A DNA stretch of 6,332 nt. It comes from Candidatus Accumulibacter vicinus. Lineage in GTDB: Bacteria; Pseudomonadota; Gammaproteobacteria; Burkholderiales; Rhodocyclaceae. The position numbers and the translations under genes are program-made. Each line of letters begins with the position of its first letter. The first letter of the stretch is position 1. The notes beneath the pieces are model-generated. The model searched no databases. It was not told where the DNA came from and was given only the letters and a program-made list of their open reading frames with translations. Where the stretch lies: positions 41,081 to 47,412 of the forward strand of contig DIME01000092.1 of assembly GCA_002425405.1 (NCBI GenBank), written 5' to 3'. This document shows positions 1 to 5,633 of this stretch, one piece after another.

Positions 1-45
1 TCGGTGCTGTACAGCGCCATACCCGTTTCATCGCAGGAGGATTCA

Positions 46-189
46 ATGCCAAGAACCCGCATTGGCAGCATTCTACTCCAGTCGGTGTGCTATCTTCTCG
101 CCATCGACACCCGCCCGGAAACACCCCATGGCCCACCCCGCTTCTGCGCCAACTGCCACCCACACGGTGCGCGGCGCCTGCCCACATGA
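46..189 (+). other. Possible 47-aa upstream (leader) ORF with strong ribosome binding site
   Basis: An AGGAGG at 35-40 sits five bases before an ATG at 46, the best ribosome binding site in the left part of the window. The frame it opens runs 47 codons to a TGA at 187-189, so it overlaps the first 62 bases of the molybdoenzyme gene in another frame. The product has no recognisable domain. Its N-terminal part (residues about 7-20) is mildly hydrophobic and its C-terminal part is rich in Pro, Arg, His and Cys. It could be a translated leader that couples to or tunes the downstream gene, a coincidental match to the Shine-Dalgarno sequence, or the trace of a frameshift separating the true start from the downstream frame. 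I favour a leader or chance match, because the molybdoenzyme has its own credible start at 128. Confidence 0.2.
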
Positions 190-2206
190 CTGCCCCGATA
201 CCTGCGCGCTCGATGTCACTGTCAGCAATGGCCGCGTCGTCAAGGTCGCCGGTGCGGCCGATCATCCACCGACGGCCGGCGTGCTGTGTACCAAGGTCGC
301 TTTCTACCCAGAGCGCATCTATCACCCCGAGCGCCTGCTGTACCCGGCACGCCGGATCGCTGCCAAGGGTCCGGGGGCAACATTCGAGCGCATCTCCTGG
401 GACGAGGCGCTGGCCACGATTGCCGATCGTTTCCGCCACATCGCCGCCACGGATGGTGCTGAAGCAATTGTTCCCTACAGCTATGCCGGCAACTCCGGCA
501 TGCTCGGTTACGGTTCGATGGACCGTCGCTTCTTTCACCGTCTCGGCGCCTCGCAACTCGACCGGACGATCTGCGCCAGCGCCGGCACGCTGGGTTACCG
601 GGCAACGATCGGCGCCAGCGTCGGGTTCGACGCCGAAAACGTTGTCGATGCGCACCTGATCATTCTCTGGGGAACCAACAGCGTCGTCTCCAACCTGCAC
701 TTCTGGCGCCTGGCACAGGAAGCGAAGCGGCGCGGTGCGCGCCTGATTGCCATCGATCCCTGCCGAACCACCACCGCCGACAAATGCGACCAGCACATCG
801 CGCTGCTGCCGGGAACCGACAGCGCGCTGGCACTTGGACTGATGCACGTACTGATTCGCGACGATCTGCTCGACCACGACTACATCGCTCGCTACACGCT
901 CGGCTTCGACGCCCTCAAGCGACGCGTGCTGGAATACCCGCCGGAGCGGGTCGCGGCGATCTGCGGCATCCGCACCCAGGAGATTGAAAACCTCGCGCAC
1001 ACCTACGGCAGCACCCGGCCGGCAGCGATTCGGACCAATTACGGCATCAACCGCACCGCTGGCGGCGGTATGGCACTGCGCAACGTCGCCTGCCTGCCGG
1101 CACTCACCGGTGCCTGGCGGGACGCAGCGGGTGGCGTGCTGCTGTCCAGCTCCGGCAATTACCCGGTCAACACCGCGGCCCTCGAGCGACCGGACCTGAT
1201 GCCGACGCCGGCGCCGCGAACGGTCAACATGAGCACCATCGGCCACGCGCTGCTGCGCGCACAACCGCCGATCAAGGCGCTGTTCGTGTACAACAGCAAT
1301 CCGCTCGCGGTTGCCCCACAGTCGGCCGAGGTGGAACGCGGCCTGGCTCGCGACGACCTGTTCACCGTCGTTCATGACCTTTTCCAGACCGATACCGCCG
1401 ACTACGCCGACCTCCTGCTGCCGGCCACCAGCCACATGGAACAGCTCGACATCCACAAGTCTTACGGGCATCTGCACCTGCAGGTCAACCAGCCGGCGAT
1501 CGCACCGCTCGGTGAAGCGCTGCCGAACACCGAGCTGTTCCGCCGCCTGGCCCGGCAGATGGGTTTCAGCGAAGCCTGCTTCGCCGACCGCGACGAAGAT
1601 CTGTGTCGCCAGGCTTTCGACTGGAGCGATCCGCGCCTCGCCGGGCTGTCCTGGGAAAGGCTCAAGGCCGAGGGTCACGCCCGCCTCAATCTGCCACCTG
1701 GCGAAGCGCCGTTCGCAGAGGGGGGTTTCCCGACACCTTCCGGAAAATGTGAGTTTTTCAGCGAGATGCTTGCCGGTGCAGGGCTCGACCCGCTGCCGAC
1801 TTTCATCGAACCGCATGAATGGCGGCAAAGTCCGCTGGCAGCGCAATTCCCGCTGGCGCTGATCACGCCGCCGGCGCGCAACTTCCTGAACACCAGCTTT
1901 GCCAACTCGCCACGCTTTCTGGCGCAGGAAAAGTCGCCCACGCTCCACATCCATCCGGTCGACGCCGCGGCACGCGGCATTGCCAACGACAACCCGCTGC
2001 GCATCCATAACCACCGTGGCGAATTCCGCGCCCGCGCTGTCGTCAGCGACCGCATCCGTCCGGGCGTCGCCATGGCCACCTCGATCTGGTGGCGCAAGCT
2101 CTCGCCCGACGGACGCAACTGCAACGAAGTCACCAGCCAGGCGCTGACCGAGATGGGCGGCGGAGCGACGTTCTACGACTGCCTGGTCGAAGTCGAACCA
2201 GAGTAG
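128..2206 (+). CDS. Molybdopterin-dependent oxidoreductase, DMSO-reductase superfamily (formate dehydrogenase-like, single subunit)
   Basis: This is a 692-residue protein that should bind a bis-molybdopterin guanine dinucleotide cofactor and one [4Fe-4S] cluster. The cluster motif is Cys18, Cys22, Cys26 and Cys54 (CX3CX3CX27C), with Lys56 two residues after the last Cys as in formate dehydrogenases. The molybdopterin oxidoreductase domain follows from about residue 65 to 480. Cys149, in the segment TICASAG, aligns by eye with the Cys/SeCys metal ligand of formate dehydrogenases. Cofactor-contact segments include IDPCR at 209-213, LLPGTDSA at 226-233, FVYNSNP at 386-392 and the TADYADLLLP stretch at 423-432. 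The dinucleotide-binding C-terminal domain starts near residue 574. No twin-arginine or other signal peptide is visible, so it is probably cytoplasmic. I chose the ATG at 128, which has GGAA at 117-120 ahead of it. A TTG at 62 in the same frame would add 22 residues without family character. No iron-sulfur or membrane partner subunit lies next to it. The substrate cannot be read from sequence, so 'formate dehydrogenase' would over-claim. Confidence 0.9.
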   Translation: MAHPASAPTATHTVRGACPHDCPDTCALDVTVSNGRVVKVAGAADHPPTAGVLCTKVAFYPERIYHPERLLYPARRIAAKGPGATFERISWDEALATIADRFRHIAATDGAEAIVPYSYAGNSGMLGYGSMDRRFFHRLGASQLDRTICASAGTLGYRATIGASVGFDAENVVDAHLIILWGTNSVVSNLHFWRLAQEAKRRGARLIAIDPCRTTTADKCDQHIALLPGTDSALALGLMHVLIRDDLLDHDYIARYTLGFDALKRRVLEYPPERVAAICGIRTQEIENLAHTYGSTRPAAIRTNYGINRTAGGGMALRNVACLPALTGAWRDAAGGVLLSSSGNYPVNTAALERPDLMPTPAPRTVNMSTIGHALLRAQPPIKALFVYNSNPLAVAPQSAEVERGLARDDLFTVVHDLFQTDTADYADLLLPATSHMEQLDIHKSYGHLHLQVNQPAIAPLGEALPNTELFRRLARQMGFSEACFADRDEDLCRQAFDWSDPRLAGLSWERLKAEGHARLNLPPGEAPFAEGGFPTPSGKCEFFSEMLAGAGLDPLPTFIEPHEWRQSPLAAQFPLALITPPARNFLNTSFANSPRFLAQEKSPTLHIHPVDAAARGIANDNPLRIHNHRGEFRARAVVSDRIRPGVAMATSIWWRKLSPDGRNCNEVTSQALTEMGGGATFYDCLVEVEPE

Positions 2207-2215
2207 CCGCGTGTC

Positions 2216-2235
2216 GGCCGGAATGATTGACGGCC
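2216..2235 (+). repeat. Short inverted repeat just after the molybdoenzyme gene (possible hairpin)
   Basis: GGCCG at 2216-2220 and CGGCC at 2231-2235 are perfect complements around a ten-base loop. Two more pairs are possible if C2215 bulges out. The repeat begins ten bases after the stop codon of the molybdoenzyme. No run of T follows, so it is not a classical intrinsic terminator. It may protect the transcript end or be chance. Confidence 0.2.
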
Positions 2236-2292
2236 ACCGCTCTGCTCTGAGAAACTCTCGGAAGTCCCCTCCTCTCCTCGCGCCGAATCGCG

Positions 2293-2320
2293 TTGTCGAG
2301 GTCGTCAAGGTCATGACAAT
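2293..2320 (+). promoter_or_regulatory. Putative promoter with palindromic spacer upstream of the MDR gene
   Basis: TTGTCG at 2293-2298 matches four of six bases of a -35 box, and GACAAT at 2315-2320 matches four of six of a -10 box, with a 16-base spacer. The same stretch is symmetric: TTGTC at its left end is the complement of GACAA at 2315-2319, and the perfect palindrome GTCATGAC fills 2310-2317. The position, about 50 bases before the MDR start codon, suits a promoter with an overlapping operator. Both hexamers are weak, so this is a suggestion only. The rest of the 162-base gap shows nothing I recognise. Confidence 0.25.
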
Positions 2321-2357
2321 GGGCAGGCAAAACCCTGGCGCTGCGGCGCCGGATACC

Positions 2358-2362
2358 GGAGG
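2358..2362 (+). promoter_or_regulatory. Ribosome binding site deciding a GTG start
   Basis: GGAGG lies six bases before the GTG at 2369. This near-ideal site supports the GTG start over the in-frame ATG at 2402, which would remove the first beta strand of the MDR fold. Confidence 0.7.
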
Positions 2363-2368
2363 TGCAAC

Positions 2369-3382
2369 GTGCGCGTTTTTCAGATTCAGGATGATTGGGG
2401 GATGGCCAACCTCAAACTGGCCGATCGCCCGCAACCCCCGCCAGGGGCGGGACAGGTACTGCTGCGGATGCTCGCCTCGTCGCTGAATTTCCGCGACCTG
2501 GTCGTTCCCGAGCGTGGATATGGCAGCTTTACCGGAACACTGCCGCTGATCCCGCTGTCCGATGGCGTCGGCGAGGTCGTCGCGGTGGGCCCCGGAGTCA
2601 CCCGCGTGGCGGTCGGCGACCGCGTCTGCCCGACCTTTTTCCAGGGCTGGATCGCCGGCGAACCGGATCTTTCCCGCATGACCGGGTCGCTCGGTGGCCC
2701 GATCGACGGTACGATGGCGGAGTTCATGTGCCTGTCCGAACAGGGCGTGGTCAAGGTGCCTGCATATCTCAGCGACGTCGAAGCGGCGACGCTACCCTGC
2801 GCGGCCTTGACTGCCTGGAGTGCTCTGGCCACGCACGGCGCGGTCAAACCCGGCGAGCAGGTGCTGATCCAGGGCTCCGGCGGCGTGGCGCTGTTCGCGC
2901 TGGCGTTTGCCAGGATCGCCGGCGCACGGGTCACCGTGATCTCGTCGAGCGACGAGAAGATCGAGCGGCTTAGGGCACTCGGTGCCGACGCGACGATCAA
3001 CTACCGGACGACTCCCGAATGGTCGAAACCGGCACGTGCGCTCACCGATGGTCGCGGCTTCGACCATATCGTCGAGCTTGGCGGCGAGAAAACCCTGCCG
3101 CAGTCGCTGCGCTGCATTCGCCCCGGCGGCACCCTGTCGATGATCGGTGTGCTCTCGGGCTCCTCATTGGCGACACCGCTTGGCCTGATCATCACCCGGC
3201 AGGTGCGGCTGCAGGGCATCACCGTCGGCCATCGCGACGGCTTCGAAGCGATGCTGCGGGCGCTAGAGCAGCACCGCGTGCCGGTGATCGTCGACCGGGT
3301 TTTCGAATTTCCGGCGCTCAAGGAAGCGCTGGCGTACCTGAAGAGCGGCGCACAGTTCGGCAAGATCTGCATCCGCCATTGA
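2369..3382 (+). CDS. Zinc-independent medium-chain dehydrogenase/reductase (NAD(P)-dependent alcohol dehydrogenase / quinone oxidoreductase-like)
   Basis: This is a 337-residue protein of normal length for the MDR superfamily. The N-terminal GroES-like domain covers about residues 25-125 and contains SLNFRD (38-43), LIPLSDGVGEV (60-70) and VGDRV (82-86). The Rossmann domain follows, with the nucleotide-binding turn GSGGVA at 169-174. After the next strand comes SSSDEK (192-197), whose lack of an acidic residue directly at the strand end leans towards NADP(H). The segment where zinc alcohol dehydrogenases carry their catalytic Cys reads NFRD instead, and no four-Cys structural-zinc lobe is present, so it should work without zinc like quinone oxidoreductases and enoyl reductases. 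The PTFFQGW segment at 88-94 is, from memory, typical of a bacterial subfamily usually labelled only 'NAD(P)-dependent alcohol dehydrogenase'. The substrate is unknown. It starts at GTG, 162 bases after the molybdoenzyme, and probably has its own promoter. Family is secure; the specific reaction is not. Confidence 0.92.
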   Translation: MRVFQIQDDWGMANLKLADRPQPPPGAGQVLLRMLASSLNFRDLVVPERGYGSFTGTLPLIPLSDGVGEVVAVGPGVTRVAVGDRVCPTFFQGWIAGEPDLSRMTGSLGGPIDGTMAEFMCLSEQGVVKVPAYLSDVEAATLPCAALTAWSALATHGAVKPGEQVLIQGSGGVALFALAFARIAGARVTVISSSDEKIERLRALGADATINYRTTPEWSKPARALTDGRGFDHIVELGGEKTLPQSLRCIRPGGTLSMIGVLSGSSLATPLGLIITRQVRLQGITVGHRDGFEAMLRALEQHRVPVIVDRVFEFPALKEALAYLKSGAQFGKICIRH

Positions 3383-3406
3383 GCGATCATCCTACAGCGC
3401 TATACT
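3379..3406 (+). promoter_or_regulatory. Putative sigma-70 promoter for the ketopantoate reductase gene
   Basis: TTGAGC at 3379-3384 and TATACT at 3401-3406 form -35 and -10 boxes with a 16-base spacer. The -35 box overlaps the TGA stop codon of the MDR gene at 3380-3382. Transcription would begin near 3413, about 60 bases before the GTG start at 3474. This is the best promoter-like sequence in the window and implies that the third gene can be expressed independently of the second. Confidence 0.5.
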
Positions 3407-3462
3407 CTCGCCAGAGGAACTGGATTTCCCCCGTCTTTTTTGTGCTGCGGCCTCCAACATCG

Positions 3463-3468
3463 AAGGAG
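3463..3468 (+). promoter_or_regulatory. Ribosome binding site deciding a GTG start
   Basis: AAGGAG lies five bases before the GTG at 3474. The resulting N-terminus begins directly with the MKILFLGAGG beta strand expected of PanE proteins, so the site and the family agree on this start. Confidence 0.75.
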
Positions 3469-3473
3469 ACATC

Positions 3474-4400
3474 GTGAAGATACTGTTTCTTGGTGCCGGC
3501 GGGGTCGGTGGCTATTTCGGAGCCCGGCTCGTCGAAGCGGGTGCAGACGTGACATTTCTGGTGCGACCGGCACGCGCCGAACGTCTTCGATCCGAGGGTC
3601 TGCAGGTACACAGCCCTTCCGGCGATTTCGTTGTCCCGGTGACCTGCGTCACCCGGGATAGGCCAGCAGACGACTACGACCTCGTTGTGCTGACAGCAAA
3701 AGCCTTCGACCTCGAGGATGCGATCGAATCCGTTGCCGCTTTCATCACACCTGCGACCTTCATCCTGCCGCTGCTCAACGGTTTCTCGCACATGCAAGTG
3801 CTGGACCGTCGCTTTGGCGCTGAGCACATCCTCGGCGGCATTGCCCAGGTGGCGGCCATGCTGGAAGCGGACGGCGCAGTACGACAACTCGCCCCGATGC
3901 ATTCCCTGACCGTTGGCGGCCGAACGGCGGAAACCCAGGCAATTGCCGCCCGCTTCGTCGAAGTGTGCCAGGCCACAAAATTCAACGCCCGCCTGTCCCC
4001 GGACATCGTCCTGAGCCTCTGGGAGAAATGGGTCTTCATTGCCACCCTGGCCGGTATCACCACCCTGATGCGGGGCAGCGTCGGTCAGATCATGGCAACT
4101 GCCAACGGCGAATCGCTGATTCGGCAACTGTACGCGGAATGTCTGGCGGTGGCCACGACATGCGGCATCGACATTGCACCGGTAGCCCGCAACGCAGCCT
4201 TGAAAATACTCACCCAGCACGGTTCGGCTCTGACCGCCTCGATGCTTCGTGATCTGCAGGCGGGCCTGCGCACCGAGCACCGCCACGTGCTCGGCGATCT
4301 GCTGGACAGATCGTTGGCAAAGGGACTGAACTCGCCGATACTGGCACTGGCCTTCAGCCAGATGGAAATCCGGGAATCGGAGTCCGCCGTTCGTAGTTGA
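3474..4400 (+). CDS. panE: 2-dehydropantoate 2-reductase (ketopantoate reductase, PanE/ApbA family)
   Basis: This is a 308-residue protein predicted to reduce 2-dehydropantoate to pantoate with NADPH, a cytoplasmic step towards pantothenate and CoA. The Rossmann domain opens with GAGGVGG at residues 7-13, and Arg31 sits after the second strand where PanE enzymes bind the NADP phosphate. Lys76 (LTAKAFD) and Asn102 (LLNG) match Lys72 and Asn98 of the E. coli enzyme. Lys185 in the WEKW segment matches the catalytic Lys176. Glu268 in SMLRDLQAGLRTE matches Glu256. All expected active-site residues are therefore present. After that Glu the sequence reads HRHVLG, where the E. coli enzyme has IDYING. 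This, together with the absence of other pantothenate genes here, leaves room for a paralogue acting on another 2-oxoacid, since many genomes carry several family members. It probably has its own promoter overlapping the end of the MDR gene, and it converges on the C-S lyase gene. Confidence 0.88.
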   Translation: MKILFLGAGGVGGYFGARLVEAGADVTFLVRPARAERLRSEGLQVHSPSGDFVVPVTCVTRDRPADDYDLVVLTAKAFDLEDAIESVAAFITPATFILPLLNGFSHMQVLDRRFGAEHILGGIAQVAAMLEADGAVRQLAPMHSLTVGGRTAETQAIAARFVEVCQATKFNARLSPDIVLSLWEKWVFIATLAGITTLMRGSVGQIMATANGESLIRQLYAECLAVATTCGIDIAPVARNAALKILTQHGSALTASMLRDLQAGLRTEHRHVLGDLLDRSLAKGLNSPILALAFSQMEIRESESAVRS

Positions 4401-4423
4401 ACGCCTGCCGATCGGACACACCA

Positions 4424-4453
4424 AACAGGCTCCTGCATGAACACCTGTCAGGT
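4424..4453. repeat. Alternating CAGG/CCTG inverted repeats in the convergent gap
   Basis: Four short complementary arms lie close together: CAGG at 4426-4429, CCTG at 4432-4435, CCTG at 4444-4447 and CAGG at 4449-4452. ACAGG at 4425-4429 can pair with CCTGT at 4444-4448, and ACCTG at 4443-4447 mirrors CAGGT at 4449-4453 across the stop codon of the leftward gene. No T-run accompanies them on either strand, so they do not make a convincing terminator. They are all I can see in the 47-base gap between the two convergent transcription units. Confidence 0.2.
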
Positions 4454-5629
4454 TCCGGTAGTCGGAGCCAGGCCACGGTTTTCCCTGCATGCGAGCCGCA
4501 TCCGTTCGAGCGCAGTGTCGAGCGTCGTCTGCGGACAACCGAAATTGAGCCGTACCCAACCCGGCAGACCGAAATCGACGCCACTCGACAGCCCGACACC
4601 TGCGGCCTCGAAAAAGGCGGCGGGGTCGTCGACCCCGAGACCGCGCGCGTCGATCCACGCCAGGTAGGTCGCTTCGGCATGGCTTACGGCCAGACCGGGC
4701 ATGCCGGCAAGGGCGGCTTCGACACGATCGCGATTGCTGCGTAGCGCCTGGAGCAAGGCACTGCGCCAGTCCTCGCAGTCGCGGTATGCCGCTTCGGTTG
4801 CCGCCAGGCCGAGGACATTGACGTCCGGTACGATGCCGCGCGCGGCAGCGGCAAAGCGCCGGCGCAAGGACGCGTCGGGAATCACCGCAAAAGCAGCGCC
4901 CAGACCGGGAATGTTGTAGGTTTTCGACGGCGCCATCAGGGTGATGCTGCGATCGGCAAGGTCGGCATCGAGCATCGCCAGCGGCAGATGCTGCCGGTCC
5001 TCGTCGAGGATCAGGCCGCAGTGGATTTCATCGGAGCAGACGAGCAGGTCGTGGCGCTGGCAGAATGCGGCGATGGCCTCGAGTTCCTCGCGTTCCCAGG
5101 CCCGGCCAACCGGGTTGTGCGGATGGCAAAGCAGCAACAGGCGGCTGCTGGGCGTCAGCGCGGCTTCCAGCGCCGCGAAATCCCAGCCCCAGCAGCCATC
5201 GCGCTGACACAGCGCGGCGCTAGCCAGCCGTCGGCCGGACAATCGCGGCGCAGAGAGAAATGGCGGATAGACGGGCGTCGCCGTCAGGACATCGCCGTCG
5301 ATGCTCCGGCAGGCAATATTGAGGCCGCAGACCAGACCGGGCAACCACACCAGCCAGTCGGCCTCGACCCGCCAGCCGTACGCGCGCCACAAGTGCCCGA
5401 GCACGGCGTCGTAGAGCGCCGGCGATGGCACGGCGTAGCCGAAACAGCCTTGCGCGACACGCTTCTCGATGGCCGCGACGATCGCCGGCGGGGCGGCAAA
5501 ATCCATGTCCGCAACCCATAACGGCAGCACGTCGCGACCGGCGTATTTGTTCCACTTGAGCGAATCGCCGCCGCGGCGGTCGATGACACGAGCAAAGTCG
5601 AAACCGTTCACCGGCAAGCCCAGGGTCAA
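4448..5629 (-). CDS. PLP-dependent C-S lyase of the MalY/PatB family (putative cystathionine beta-lyase)
   Basis: This is a fold-type I PLP enzyme of 393 residues in the aminotransferase class I/II superfamily. It is expected to cleave the C-S bond of cystathionine or related cysteine conjugates, giving a thiol, pyruvate and ammonia in the cytoplasm. The N-terminal signature of the subgroup is clear: FDFARVIDRRG at 10-20 and LPLWVADMDF at 35-44. Cofactor residues are Tyr121, Asn172 (HNPVGR), Asp200 (SDEIHC) and the Schiff-base Lys236 in APSKTYNIPG. Arg360 in WVRLNFGCP should bind the substrate carboxylate. The start is uncertain. The longest frame begins at TTG 5629, four bases after the cysteine synthase stop, but TTG at 5617 or GTG at 5611 are also possible; the latter would give MNGFDF, close to the MFDF start of E. 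coli MalY. None has a strong ribosome binding site, which fits translational coupling to the upstream gene. A biosynthetic aminotransferase role cannot be fully excluded. Confidence 0.9.
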   Translation of the reverse strand: MTLGLPVNGFDFARVIDRRGGDSLKWNKYAGRDVLPLWVADMDFAAPPAIVAAIEKRVAQGCFGYAVPSPALYDAVLGHLWRAYGWRVEADWLVWLPGLVCGLNIACRSIDGDVLTATPVYPPFLSAPRLSGRRLASAALCQRDGCWGWDFAALEAALTPSSRLLLLCHPHNPVGRAWEREELEAIAAFCQRHDLLVCSDEIHCGLILDEDRQHLPLAMLDADLADRSITLMAPSKTYNIPGLGAAFAVIPDASLRRRFAAAARGIVPDVNVLGLAATEAAYRDCEDWRSALLQALRSNRDRVEAALAGMPGLAVSHAEATYLAWIDARGLGVDDPAAFFEAAGVGLSSGVDFGLPGWVRLNFGCPQTTLDTALERMRLACRENRGLAPTTGT

Positions 5630-5633
5630 GATT

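Noticed and set aside
144..165. A CXXCH (heme-binding-like) motif, CANCH, in the 47-codon upstream frame
   Set aside because: It falls where the frame overlaps the molybdoenzyme coding sequence, there is no secretion signal, and a single chance CXXCH in a doubtful peptide is not evidence of a cytochrome.
1675..2133. A 152-codon minus-strand frame inside the molybdoenzyme gene
   Set aside because: It lies wholly within a well-supported gene, is rich in Ser and Arg, and has no recognisable domain.
2386..3000. A 204-codon minus-strand frame antisense to the MDR gene
   Set aside because: It has Ser/Pro/Arg-rich composition typical of an antisense shadow and no motif, while the opposite strand encodes a complete MDR protein.
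3416..3441. A possible terminator or attenuator: GGAA/TTCC stem followed by six T before the ketopantoate reductase gene
   Set aside because: The stem has only four pairs, half of them A-T, and the T-run begins six bases after it. It is too weak to call.
3424..3449. The T-rich stretch in the 3383-3473 gap as an AT-rich promoter UP-element
   Set aside because: It lies downstream of the predicted transcription start rather than upstream of a -35 box.
4408..4415. The eight-base palindrome CCGATCGG after the ketopantoate reductase stop
   Set aside because: A single eight-base GC-rich palindrome with no loop and no T-run is expected by chance in this composition.
3387..4658. A 423-codon open frame on the minus strand antisense to the ketopantoate reductase gene
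   Set aside because: Its product is Arg-, Gly- and Cys-rich low-character sequence without any family motif. The plus strand holds an intact PanE with all catalytic residues. Long antisense frames are common in GC-rich genes.
4988..5521. A 177-codon plus-strand frame antisense to the C-S lyase
   Set aside because: Its product is Arg/Gln/Ala-rich with no motif. The minus strand carries the full PLP enzyme signature.
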